A stretch of 64,000 bases of DNA, from the NCBI GenBank assembly GCA_020746835.1, contig JAGPNK010000009.1, positions 1,302,001-1,366,000 of the forward strand, in the 5' to 3' direction. The DNA is from Stachybotrys elegans. Taxonomy: Eukaryota > Ascomycota > Sordariomycetes > Hypocreales > Stachybotryaceae. Positions 35,026 through 45,935 of this stretch are shown in pieces (position 1 is the stretch's first letter; each line of letters opens with the position of its first letter). A program made the position numbers and the translations under genes. The notes under the pieces were generated by a model. The model saw only the letters and a program-made list of their open reading frames with translations, ran no database searches and had not been told where the DNA came from.

Positions 35026-36942
35026 ATGGCCTCTTTGGATCCAAAGCCGGCTGTCCCCAGACCCACCAGGGCGGCTTATGGCAATGCATGTGCCAACTGC
35101 TCCCGCGTCAAGGGTTCGTGTACCCGCAGGCCGGGGGGGTGGTTGTGAAAGGCAGGTAATCCCATCGCGAAGCCCTGTATAGCTCATCGAGTCTGACCAG
35201 CCTCTAAAGATGCTACCGTCTCAATAAAGAATGCGTTCCAGCCCCGGCCAGAAAACGCGGCGCCAAGAAACAGGCTGATGACGCTGCTTGGAAATCGCAG
35301 ATAGAAGGCAGGTTGGACGACTTGGTCTCCATGTTGGACACGCAGCGCATTGTTGCTCCATCTCCACCCATCCAGTACGATTCTCCTCTCGTCATTCCGG
35401 CATCCGAACCAGCATCCTACACGTCTCCGGGGCTGCCAACTTGTCCCTCGTCTGTTGTAGAGGATCTGTCCATCCCTGCTGCCGAGGACTGCTTGCGTGC
35501 ATTTTGTAGCAGCCACCTCAAATTCTTACCATTCCTCCAACTTCCCGCACGTCAGTCTGCCGAGAATCTGCGACTTACAAGGCCGTTGTTGTGGATGAAC
35601 ATACAAGCAGTTTGTGCTACATCTCCCACTGTGAGGGTTGACACAATGACTCGCATACAAGAGGCACTTGCCAGGCAGTATATTGTGCAGCGTGAAGCAA
35701 GTTTGGACCTGTTGTTAGGATTACTTACTTACATGACATGGTAATAAGTGTTTTACTTGTTGGCCGCTCTGCGCTTACAAGTCTTAAAGGTCCTTTAACC
35801 CCGATAATGGCAAGACGCGTTACTATACCTCGACAAATCTCGCCATCACCATGGCTCTAGATCTAAGATTAGATCGACCAACTGGGCGGGGACCTTCAAC
35901 TGTAAGCAGTTGCGGCAAGTCCTCGGCCGTCGCCGAGACAGAACCTTCTGATCATGAAGGCCTGCGGGCACTTTTGGCCTGCTTCATTTCTTCATCCACG
36001 TGAGGCCACCAAGCCTGAGTCACTTGAGTTGTATTAACATCGCCGATAGAGCTTCTCTGATGGTCCGGCACGAGGCTCCTAGATGGAGCCTGCATATAGA
36101 CGAGGCTATCCGACGGCTATCACAAGACTCCCAGGAACCAGATGACCATGTGCTTGCAGCCATTGCTAAGATCGTGACGGTGGCGGGGGATGCGGCAAAG
36201 CTCACATGGTGTGATGCCCAGTCCAATGAGAACGTTGCACCGCCGGCACTGTTCGCAAAAGGGCTGTTATGGTCTTTGTCTCAAGTCACAAGTACACTCG
36301 GACATAAAGTCGTCTCGAACAGTTAGTAAACCGCCTTATCCCAGGTGACGTCCTCACTGACTCGTCACAGAGGTTGTCTCGTTCTACTTGCACAGTGCCG
36401 AGGCACTCATTACTGAGAAGATCTTATTTCAGAACCCAACTTCATCAGTCAATTGTGACACAACTCGCCTTGAAGCACTGGGGACGTGCCTGAAGGCAGC
36501 GAAACAATGCATCGAAACATTTCTGTCATTGGATGCAACTGAACTCATTGGTGTTTCGTCTCCGGCCATGATGCATCTATCTCACAGTCTACAGACTATT
36601 TATAGACTGTCACTGTTGGAGGAGCCTGGCTGGGATAGAGTCGCCACCAGAAAGGCCGCCGATGTCCTCTTCTACCTAGAGCGTGTTGCAGACAAGTTCG
36701 ACCAGGTTGCCCACCTTGACGGTAGAAATAGCATGTTCTTCAAGCTGGTGGACACGTTGAAGGCGACATCTGCCATCTGGAGCGCAACTTTGAACAGGCC
36801 TAGCGATGTCCTCATGGTGTCTCCGCCAAGCCAGCCAATGGACGGATCGTTGGATATCAACGCGATGGGTTTTATAGATGATTCATGGTTTACGCAGAGT
36901 CTAAGCCCATGGAACGGACAAGAGATGCCACCTATGCAATAG
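35026..36942 (+). CDS. Zn(II)2Cys6 transcription factor, frameshifted in this sequence
   Basis: Exons 35026..35151, 35210..35740, 35790..35999, 36050..36321 and 36371..36942. The first half of the zinc cluster (ACANCSRVKGSC) and the second half (CERCYRLNKEC) are intact but lie in different frames: a run of seven G (35133..35139) carries one base too many. With six G the exons sum to 1,710 nt, 569 residues. The first intron then has a GC donor (AG|GCAGGT, 35152) and a CTGAC branch. An in-frame GT-AG alternative (donor at 35118) keeps the ORF but deletes two cluster cysteines. Downstream there is a linker, LLLGLLTYMTW and DLRLDRPTG typical of fungal MHR regulators. It lies between a GMC oxidoreductase and an MFS gene, so it is the natural candidate for cluster control, if functional. 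Confidence 0.7.
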
Positions 36943-37348
36943 TACAGAATAAATTGGCTAAAGAGAGGATTCTACAACTGAATTTGATGATAGTGGCGTT
37001 AATTGACATGTATGATGATATATGACATGCATTACAAACTACAAAATCCATATTACAACCAGAGAGGCACATCCGAGGTACTTTGTACATCCATTCCGTT
37101 CCATTCCATTTGACGATTTGTGCGTGCAACCTCATCAATGCCGCCGGAATTCACCTCTGCAAACGCCGGCGGCTGTTCCCACCCGCGAATCACGGCAAGA
37201 AACCCGAAGGAGGCTCAGGGGCTCAGACTTCTGCCAAACAATATTAATCCTCACTACGCACATGATGTGTGTGTATGATAAAATGAGCTCAAAGGATTTC
37301 GCATAAACTTGGCAACAGGCTGTTTTTTGTTAGACAGCTGCTCCAATC
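36943..37348. other. Intergenic between regulator and MFS transporter
   Basis: 406 bp without a gene. It holds the 3' flank of the regulator and the promoter of the transporter. Confidence 0.5.
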
Positions 37349-39517
37349 ATGACTGCATCAACCTCTCCTGAGCAGGGTAAAGGAGCCCCTGCTGCGCTCG
37401 AAGCAGATGGTTCAATTGATACCAAGACTCCAACTGCGGAGGAGACCAACGAAAACAAGGAGTTTATATCCGGGGTGAAGCTCGCGCTGGTAATCGGCAG
37501 CGTTACCATTGTCGTCTTTCTGCTCTTACTGGACCAGTCCATCATCAGCACGGCAGTCCCTCAGATCACATCCGATCTGGGCTCGCTGTCTGATGTTGGC
37601 TGGTATGCTGGTGCTTATCAATTGGCAAGGTGAGCCGGAACTTCCCCTTACCATGTCAATAAATCGCTTGGCTGTCGAACCGAGATGCTGACGGTGATTG
37701 CAACAACAGTGCGTCGCTACAGCCGCTTACCGGCAAGATATACACCTACTTCCGCGCAAATGTTTGTGACTACCACTTGGCGTGACAAGACCTAGAACTG
37801 ACTGTCATATCGCAGTGGGTATTCCTCATCTTTCTCTTTGTTTTCGAAATCGGCTCTCTCATATGCGGAGTGGCGAATACCTCGCCAACTCTCATCGGTG
37901 GTCGCGCGATGGCCGGCCTGGGGTGTTCCGGGCTCGTCAATGGGGGTATGACCATTATCGCTGGATCTGTCCCATTGGAGAAACGCCCTTGTAAGTTATA
38001 AGGTGGCCTATTATCTGTCTTTGTCTCTCTAGTCTGACTCCCGCTAATCTGATCCGCGAAGTTTACACTGGGGTGATGATAGGAAGTAAGCACGCTGGTC
38101 TGGTAGTATGGCACTGAACTAATGTACTCTTTAGTTGGACAGATGGGACTTATTATGGGACCACTGATTGGAGGTAAATGAAATGGTAAAATTGAATGCC
38201 TGGCAATCTCAACTGACATTTCTCTACTAGGTGCTCTGACCGAGTACGCGACTTGGCGATGGTGTAAGTCATATCGTGGCCCTACTAACCGAATTCACAA
38301 CACAAACTGACAAGAGTAGGTTTCTACATCAATCTTCCCATCGGAGGTCTCGCTGCTTTCTTCCTGGTTATTATTCACATCCCAGACGTGACAGTCAAAG
38401 AGCCCTTCTCCATGGCCCTCGTCCGCAAGGCCCTACCGCAGTTGGATCTGGTTGGCTTCGCCATTTTTGCTCCAGCCGCCGTCATGTTCCTTCTCGCGCT
38501 GCAGTTGGCCTCTGGTAACCAATTTGCCTGGAATAGCTCCGTCACCATTGGGCTTTTGTGCGGCTCTGGAGTCACAGCCGTTTTATTTTGCTACTGGGAG
38601 TGGCGCCTTGGCGACAAGGCCATGATTCCCGGGTCACTGGTCAGCAGGCGTGTCGTCTGGGCAAGCTGCGGCCAGATCTTCTGCATGATGTTTTGCGTCT
38701 TCGTCGCCAACTTCTATCTTCCCATCTATTTCCAGGCCGTCAGGGGTAACGGACCGACCCTCAGCAGTGTTTACCTGCTGCCGGGAATCCTGAGCCAGCT
38801 GCTGTTCGTCATTCTCTCTGGAGTTGCCGGTACGTTCTTGTCAACTGCTCATGAATCCCGCTGTCTCCTAGCTGACTTCCTGTTTCAGTATCCAAGCTGG
38901 GTTACTATCTTCCTTGGGCTGTGGGTGGTGCCGCTGTGACAGCGATAGGCTGTGGCCTAGCATCTACGTTCCGCCCAGATACCAGCACGGGAATTTGGGT
39001 GGGCTACCAGATCATCATTGGTGCTGGGCGAGGCGCAGCAATGCAAATGTCCATCGTCGCGACACAGAACGCCTTGCCAGCCGACCAGATCCCTGTCTCC
39101 ATTTCGATCCTCATCTTCTGTCAGAATTTCGGCGGCGCCATCTCCATCGTCGTGGCCACCACCATCTTTACTCAGAGCCTGAGGTCTAACCTGCCTATTC
39201 TAGCCCCGTCGGTTGACCCTCAGGCTGCACTAGCCGCGGGAGGTGGCGCAGACGCCGTGCGTGCCCTGCTTCCAGCCGACAGCCCTGAGGCGTACGGGGT
39301 ACGTCTTGCTTTCTCCAATGCCATTAATGAGGTGTTCTACCTTCTGGCAGGCTTTGCTGTCGCGACTCTTATCTTTTCGTGTGGCATGGGCTGGAAGGAC
39401 GTTCGAAAGAAGACACCGAAAGACGTGAAAGATTCGGAGCGAGTACAGGATCCAAAGGATTCGGGTGAGGCCAAGGAGAACGAACAGAAGAGAGAAAAGG
39501 CGGTCGCGGAGGTGTAA
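37349..39517 (+). CDS. MFS drug/metabolite efflux transporter (DHA2-type, 14 helices)
   Basis: Eight exons: 37349..37629, 37710..37761, 37816..37990, 38062..38085, 38135..38173, 38231..38263, 38320..38829 and 38889..39517, 580 residues. Seven introns of 49-80 nt all show GT-AG and keep phase; three exons are only 24, 39 and 33 nt. After a polar cytosolic N-terminus, helix 1 ends in LLLDQSIISTAVPQI, the D-x-[ST]-I-[IV]-x-x-A-x-P motif of DHA2 proton antiporters. Then come AYQLASASLQPLTGK, a GRAMAGLGCSGLVNGG segment and the motif C-like GQMGLIMGPLIGG. The tail is charged (Lys/Glu). Such plasma-membrane or vesicle pumps export toxins or drugs. It sits in the oxidoreductase cluster and would fit product export or self-protection. 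Confidence 0.93.
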
Positions 39518-39787
39518 AGGTGGTATCATATCACCGTTGAGGTTAAATCTCCAGCGATCACAGGATAGTAGTGTATGCATGTAAGTCATGGGAGATATGC
39601 TATGGAACTGGTAGGGAACCACTGGATAGTTATCGAAAGTCGCCGCTCTTGCCTGAGATTATATTTACTTCAAAGTCAAACCTAAGTCAGTCTGATTAAG
39701 AATTGTAGGTTGAACAGTGTATATAGGCTCCAAAAACTTGTAAATACTGGGCAAAAGGCCACGGGAGGGTGTCATGCATACATCCCA

Positions 39788-40777
39788 TCACCCCCAAACC
39801 AATTTGACAATATCGTTGTCCTGGGTAGCATAATCCTCTGCACCATCAGAGTCTTCATTTCCCTCTCGTCGCCTCCATTTCTTCCCCATGACCTTTTTGA
39901 ACTCTCCAACTGTCAGAACGCCATTCATGATGACTTGCGTAAAAGGTCGAACTGCTTTGACCCCGCTCAATGGCTTGAGCTTCGTGTCCAAGTCTGGTGC
40001 CACGAAGATGACTGCGCTGAGCCTACGAACATTTGCAATGCGTCTAACTCGGTGACGTGTGGCTCTGATATGCCCGCCACTCAAGATGACGGCGCACCAT
40101 CCGGAGAGCACAACGGTCGCATCACCAGGCACCTGAACCCAGGAACCCGGCTGCGATGAATCTTCCATCTCCAAGCCGGGCGTGCCGTCCTGAAAGATGA
40201 TGCTGAACGTGCCGTAGTCGGTATGTTCGCCACAGCCATTGTCGCTGAGGGGATCAGCCGTGATAGGGTTGTAGTCACACAGGCGATAGTTGATGTTGCC
40301 GTCGCGGTGCGTGGGTTGCAGATCTACGCCTGCTTGCTCCGATAGAATGGACAGGATCGGTGCAACAAAAGCCTTGTCGGCCTTGTCGAAGAAGTTCATG
40401 ACTTCATCAAAGCCGGCACGGGCAAGCGTGGCATGCAAATCTTGGGGAATCTGGCTATTGCGCTTGACGGACAGATCGATGGTGAACTTCTGGTCCGCTT
40501 GGGCGTTCTTTGTGGCAGCTGTCTTGACGATGCCACGGCTAGGATACACCTCATTCAGCTGAGTTGCCACCTCAGGGTTGCCCCTAAGATAATCGAAAAG
40601 ACGACGGATAGCATCAAACGGAGCCTTGATGCTTGAGTCAAAAGAGACGATGTCAGAGCTGGAACTCAAGAGTTTTGGAGGTGAGCAAAGTAAATCCCCG
40701 AGGGTTTGCTCGTCATGGAAGACGGTTTCCTGCGATGGGACGCATGTGGTGATCGTTGGCAGCGTGGTGGCAGACAT
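39788..40777 (-). CDS. 2-oxoglutarate/Fe(II)-dependent dioxygenase (IPNS-like)
   Basis: Intronless, 329 residues from the ATG at 40777, which has a good context (CACCATGTC). An in-frame ATG at 40873 would add 32 residues of low complexity. The fold is the double-stranded beta-helix of the isopenicillin N synthase-like family: GEHTDYGTFSIIFQDG gives the His-x-Asp iron ligands, RATRHRVRR the distal His, and RRLSAVIFV the Arg-x-Ser that binds 2-oxoglutarate. These enzymes hydroxylate, desaturate or cyclise small molecules. It is convergent with the MFS gene (270 bp between stops) and next to a second GMC oxidoreductase, which argues for a tailoring role in a small-molecule pathway. The substrate is unknown. 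Confidence 0.88.
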   Translation of the reverse strand: MSATTLPTITTCVPSQETVFHDEQTLGDLLCSPPKLLSSSSDIVSFDSSIKAPFDAIRRLFDYLRGNPEVATQLNEVYPSRGIVKTAATKNAQADQKFTIDLSVKRNSQIPQDLHATLARAGFDEVMNFFDKADKAFVAPILSILSEQAGVDLQPTHRDGNINYRLCDYNPITADPLSDNGCGEHTDYGTFSIIFQDGTPGLEMEDSSQPGSWVQVPGDATVVLSGWCAVILSGGHIRATRHRVRRIANVRRLSAVIFVAPDLDTKLKPLSGVKAVRPFTQVIMNGVLTVGEFKKVMGKKWRRREGNEDSDGAEDYATQDNDIVKLVWG

Positions 40778-41151
40778 GGTGTTGGAAGGCGATGGAGATG
40801 GGGCAATTTGTGACGGCAATGAGGAGCCTTTCATGAGGGGGTCATGGCCGAATTTATGCACTTTGAGCTTCATCACAAGGCAGGTCCATTATTACCCCGC
40901 GCGTTGCGTAACTGCGTCTATCAGTGGCGTCGCCAAAGGTCCAATGAACAATGATTGATGCCTTAATACTACGCTACATATCGGGTTGTCTATCCGCTGC
41001 GTTATCTCTAGGCGCCCGCTGACACCCTCCTAATGCACGCCACAGCTCGTGATGTCTTTTGTATGGCTGTCCTTCCCTGACCACCATGCCAAGGACAAAG
41101 CATTCACCCAACACAGGTTGATCTCTCGAAGCCCACCCGCGATCAGGTTGG

Positions 41152-43236
41152 TCAAGTACGACGTAGAATTAAGTCGGCGGCCTGCATGATGTTAGCTGAA
41201 TCCAAGTACGACCAATCCAAGCGGCACAAACTCACCTTCTCACCAATGGCGTAGGCCGTCGCCAGTGGGTGCGCACCGGGCACCATAGGGACGACAGAGT
41301 TATCCGCCACGCTCAGGCGGCCAACCCCGTGAACTCGGAGATCGGCACCCACGACGCCTCCCAGGCTCCGTGGGCCGAGAGCGGCTGTACCGAACTGGTG
41401 CGGAACGCTAAAGTCGAGATTTGCCAAGAAATGCTCTCTTATCTCCTCGTCGTCGGTGACAAGAGGAGCGATCTCGGTGGGCTGAATTGCCTCCACCATG
41501 GCCTCGTGGCCCATGTACCACCGGACACCCTTGAGAAGCTCAACGGTGAGATCCATGTCGATAGGGTTGGAGAGGGCACGGTAGTCGATGAGGGGCTCGG
41601 TATTTATTCCATTGTCATCGGGAGAAATGTGGACGGAGCCGCGAGAGAATCCGTGCAGCAAAAAGACGGAGAATGGGTTCAGAGGGAAGAGGGGAGACTC
41701 GAGCCAGGCCGACTTGTTAGACAAGAGTCGCTGGGTCAAAATCTCCTTCTGCACGGCGTATCCGGCCACGAGTGTTGGGTCGATCCCCTCAGGCAAATAC
41801 TGTTCTGGGGTCTGGTCCTCAAGCTTGGCGACGAGATTCTCCCCCTCACTAGAGAAGGTAGTGAAAGGGATGTAAATACCACTGTTTACGTAGCCGGCAA
41901 AAGGACCGGTCTTGTTGGCCACCCACAGCTGCATGGCTTCCTGTTGCAGTGCCGGGTTGGTCAGCAGATCTGGGAGTGTTGGGAAGACGTCGGCCCCAAA
42001 TGTGTAGTTGACACTGAAACTGTTGTGAGACTGGAAGTTCCACCCGACGCCGGGCAGCTCGACCTTTACATCGACGCCAGCAGCCTCAAGGACGTCTCGG
42101 GCACCGATGCCGCTACGCTCGAGAACTTGAGGAGTGTGCATAGTCCCGGCAGAAACAATAATCTCCTTACGAGCTCTGATATCGGTAAGGCTGACCTCAC
42201 CATCCCTGGGAGTGAATTGGACTCCGGTGGCTACCCAAGTATCACCCGATTCCTCAAGGAGAACTTTGGTGACTCTGTGGGCGGGCAGAAGATGGTAGTT
42301 GTCTCGGGAAGCAGGCTCACCGTCGTAGTGGCCAGTTTTGGCGTAAGAACGTTTGTGGCTCGCCGGATCTATGGTGTTGGGTACCCAAGAAACACCATAC
42401 TTGGTTCCGCTTGCGGCCTCAATGGGGATATTAATACCTGGGATTTCCCTGAAAGCCTCCAGCATTCGTTCTGTTTTTATTAGCCAAAGATTCAGCAGGG
42501 TTTGAGACGCCGGCTTTGCTTACGTTGAAGTGGCCACTGATAAGTCCGGTAGCTAGCATGGATGGATGAGTTTGAGCCACCGTAGGCAGCTTCAACGTCA
42601 TACGTGATTCCGTAGGCCTCTACCGCTTCCTCGGTTGGCGGCGTGAACGTGACGCTCTTCCTGAACCAGGGCAGAATATTGTCCCAGCCCCATTCGGAGA
42701 CATAGGCTGCACTTTCATTAGAGCTCCCAGCTGCCAGAACCCAGTTGTCGTAATCCTCAGCGGAGCCTCGGTCAAGGAGCATGAGGTTGATGGCACTGCT
42801 TCCACCGACAATGGAGCCTGCCTGCACCGGGGCTTGACGCCCATTCATGTGGGACTGTGGGACCGTGGTCATGTTGTAGTATCGAGTAGCCAGGGAGTAC
42901 TCATCGGGCCCAGCGGCCAGAGTATCCGGCACGGCAACGGCGAGAATGGAGTCGGAGTTGTCGAGGTAGCCGTTCTCAATGACCAGAACACTGTCTACAG
43001 TTTTGTCAGCAGCCTGGCTTCCAATCGGTGCGCTGAAGCGTACATTCGCCACTCTCGGTCAGACGGTCCGCAACCGTCAGACCGGCAGCACCTCCGCCGA
43101 CGATGACATAGTCGTACTCCTCCAGAAGATCAGTCTGCCTCTGTACGACGCGTGCGCTCGCGGCGTGCATGGGGTAACCGGCAGCAAGGCCGGAGAGGCC
43201 AGCTGCAGCCAATGGTATATACTGGACTGCTCTCAT
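41152..43236 (-). CDS. Secreted GMC oxidoreductase (FAD), second copy-type
   Basis: Exons in coding order are 43236..43044, 42994..42524, 42470..41236 and 41181..41152, 642 residues; introns of 49, 53 and 54 nt, each with a branch site (CTGAC, GCTAAT, GCTAAC). The last exon has only nine codons plus a stop. A signal peptide (MRAVQYIPLAAAGLSGLAAG) precedes YDYVIVGGGAAGLTVADRL. The middle region shows QAGSIVGGSSAINLMLLDRG and the second signature SAGTMHTPQVLERSGIG. The catalytic end has SVPHQFGTAAL and GAHPLATAYAIGE (His pair). It is distinct from the other GMC protein at 31784, so the two are paralogues of different subfamilies, not a recent duplication. It probably acts outside the cell or in the secretory pathway. 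Confidence 0.92.
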
Positions 43237-44010
43237 GTTGAAGCCAGAAGCTAAAAGAGTGAAAGCTATGAAGCGACGGAAGAGAATGGTCGAGGTGAGG
43301 AAACTACAAAATAAGAACCAGCGCACCCCTCTCTCGCCTATTTGTATCTGACTGACTGACATACGAAATGGCGTATATGAACCTCAAACGAGAACAAGCC
43401 GTAAACACAACTAGGGTTCGAGCAAAGGATTCAAGTCTAACGGCTTTGAGGTATTAGTGATCCTTGCTGATGGCTCACAGCATTTGCTCGTACCGGGTTT
43501 CTATGGTAGGTACTAACTCGGGCTCCATAAGACATAACAATCCTTAACAACAACACTTGCACATTGGCCTAGAATTCGATGGAATGCATTAGGGCATCCC
43601 TGTGCTTGGCCCACAGCGCTGTGACAAGGACAGCAACTTGGCATTATGGCTGTCAGTCAGCACTCCGCGCATCATCTCGCCTGGTGAGGCGCAGACACGT
43701 ACCTTGAATGCTGAAATCATGTTACGGCAAGGGAACTCAACCCGAGAACCCCCGGTATCAATAACAGGCACAAGTCAGCGGCACGGTTGTGGTCTTGTAT
43801 CGCTAAGTTCATTTTCATTTGACGGTTGCTAGACATCCAAGGCCCGTTGACGAGATGGAATTATGAGCACAATACTGTCCATCCAGATAGGACAGCTTCT
43901 CTTTCTTGATAGCTCCCAGGTTTTGAAAATGACACAAACGATGTTCCCATCCTTCGAATTGGAAATAGCCATGGTCGTATTATCTTATCATTCTATGGTG
44001 ATTTATTGGC
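43237..44010. other. Intergenic
   Basis: 774 bp. Small frames only (43602..43832 plus, 43589..43771 minus), no support. Holds the promoter of the GMC gene and the 3' flank of the thioesterase-like gene. Confidence 0.5.
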
Positions 44011-45076
44011 TTACAACGCCGACTTGCCCGATGTTCCTCTCTTGGCTAGGTTTCTCTCTAGACTCAGCATCAGGGCCACCTGATGCCCCAGGGCAACCAA
44101 ATCGCCGTTGGCATTTAGGGCCTGAATCTCAAGATCCAATCTCCCGTCCTGAATCAGTTTTGACGTGGCGCGCAGGGCCATCCACTCGACACCCTCCTCG
44201 GGCAGCCGCTTCTTGACTTCCAGGTTCATCACCACGGTTGGGAACCACATCTTGGAGCGTGCCTCGTCACCCAGCGTCTCTTTCAAGCCCTCGCGGGGGG
44301 CCTGTAGGCGTTTGCGGATTTCCGGCGCTGTGAGAAGGGTGACAATGTTGTAGGGAAATGAGTCGACGAGGTAGGGAAGGACGGCTTGCGTTATGGGCTC
44401 GCCGCTTGCTGTGCGCACCCATATGTCCACGGCTCCTGGCACCACCGGCCCATCGCGGAGCAGGTAGAAGTGCCAATTCTTCAAGGAGCGAGCAAAGGCC
44501 AAAGTCTTGGGCGTTTTGGGCTCAAACCACAGCGCATCGCCCTGCGAATCGCGCTTGAGTGCCTCCAAGTCGGGCCGTGGCGGCAGCACGGCGGCTGGGC
44601 TCGCCTGGTAGCCCGTCTTGAAGGACAGGCCCGTAAAGGTGCGCAGGTCCGTCTGTGTGGCGTAGGCGAGGACGACGCGGCGCGATGCGGAGCGGTCGAC
44701 CCAGGGCGCGTGCGGGAGCAGGCCATCCTGCCAGAGCGTGAGATGCAGCGTGGAGAGCTGGCGGCCGAGCTTGATGTCCTCGACGACGACGATGGCGGGC
44801 GCGGCAGACACGCGCGCGATGTAATCGATGTGCGCGGTGAGCGTGTCGGGCTGGCCGCGCGGGGAGAGGTGCTGGCTGGCGACGGCGAGGACGCACGAGG
44901 CTGTGTAGCCGCCGTTGGGGACTACCGCTTGGGTCAGATTGTGGCAGGCAGAAAGGAAGACGAGGGCGCGTACCGGAGCCGATGCAGTAGGAGTCGTCCA
45001 GATTGACCCGGTAGCTATGTGTGTCTAGCTGCTCAACAGCTGTGGCGACGGAGAAGGGGACCCTGGGGGAGGTCAT
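44011..45076 (-). CDS. Thioesterase-like (hot-dog superfamily) protein
   Basis: Exons 45076..44974 and 44921..44011 (coding order) give 337 residues. The 52-nt intron has a GTACGC donor and CTGAC branch; a nearby AG would give a 46-nt intron and two more residues. The N-terminus (FSVATAVEQLDTHSYRVNLDDSYCIGS) and VPNGGY after the junction are typical of the fungal acyl-CoA thioesterase-like family with two hot-dog folds; the second repeat contains WVDRSA and SLKNWHFYLL segments. These proteins hydrolyse acyl-CoA or serve in polyketide and fatty-acid-derived pathways. It lies next to the oxidoreductase cluster in the same orientation as the GMC gene and may belong to it. Function is inferred from fold only. 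Confidence 0.78.
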
Positions 45077-45679
45077 GGCGGATGGCTGGCGAGGATACCA
45101 TCCATGCGGTATGTGCTGGGACGGATACTGCTTGGAAGGGAAGAGCTGGTCTGACGATGGTGGGTGTTGATTGTACTGCGGTAACCGGCAATTCATTCGT
45201 TGTTGTAGTCAATGGTGGGGACCTCGGCAAAAGGAACCCATGGGGAGACCATTTCCCCAACTTGGCTGGTTGATTTCTGGGCCATTGCCATTGGAGGCAT
45301 TCTAGGTTTCTGCGTAATCAGTACTTGCTGCTGAATGCAATGCTCTCTTTCAACAGACTGTCTCCAAAATAACCACTTTATTGCGGCACCATGGCTTCGT
45401 TTCATAAAAACGTCGCCTTGTAGCCTCGGCGTATATTAATTGACAGGTTGCGAGGTCTAGGAAATCCATTTTTTTTTTTGAAAGCATCATTTCGCAAGAT
45501 ACAACTTAGACTGGCAGGAATACCTAGACAAGGCCCAGTCGAATCCAACCCTGAACGTCGTAGGCAGTGTGGATTTCGATCCTGCATTTCGCCCTTTATG
45601 GCACTTGCTCTTATCTTATCACGGACCGGAGTAGAGAGAGCGGGCAGAAAACGCCCTAATATACTTGCCGCCCATATGG
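45077..45679. other. Intergenic left of the MITE
   Basis: 603 bp with no supported gene. Contains the promoter of the thioesterase-like gene and the sequence abutting the TA target site at 45680..45681. Confidence 0.5.
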
Positions 45680-45681
45680 TA

Positions 45682-45710
45682 TCCCTTTAAGTGTGCGGGA
45701 GGAGCAAGCT
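45682..45710 (+). repeat. Left terminal inverted repeat of the MITE
   Basis: 29 bp, exact reverse complement of 45903..45931; with the flanking TA the symmetry extends to 30-31 bp. Confidence 0.9.
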
Positions 45711-45902
45711 GGTCACTAACAGGGATATTAGCCAATAACCAAGAGAAGAGAAAGAGATACTTATTTATTTAATAATATCCTACCTTAATACTAAGTATCT
45801 CTAGCTACTGCTTCAGTACCTCTTTGACCCTTCTAGCTAGGCTAGCAAGACTGTAGCTTCTGTATACGTAGGGGCTGATTCAGCAGGTATGGGGCAGATA
45901 TA

Positions 45903-45931
45903 AGCTTGCTCCTCCCGCACACTTAAAGGGA
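45903..45931 (-). repeat. Right terminal inverted repeat of the MITE
   Basis: 29 bp, exact reverse complement of 45682..45710. Confidence 0.9.
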
Positions 45932-45935
45932 TAGT

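Larger units (their letters stand above)
45682..45931. mobile_element. MITE, TA-flanked, with 29-bp perfect terminal inverted repeats
   Basis: The element is 250 bp. It starts TCCCTTTAAGTGTGCGGGAG (to 45710) and ends with the exact reverse complement (45903..45931). It is bordered by TA at 45680..45681 and 45932..45933, the target duplication of Tc1/mariner-type transposases. The inside is AT-rich, has no open frame and so depends on a transposase elsewhere. Perfect arms suggest recent insertion. The name MITE rests on size, arms and target site only; a second copy is not present in this window. Confidence 0.85.

Noticed and set aside
41269..42483. 404-codon open frame on the plus strand
   Set aside because: Antisense to the main exon of a clear GMC oxidoreductase with all family motifs.
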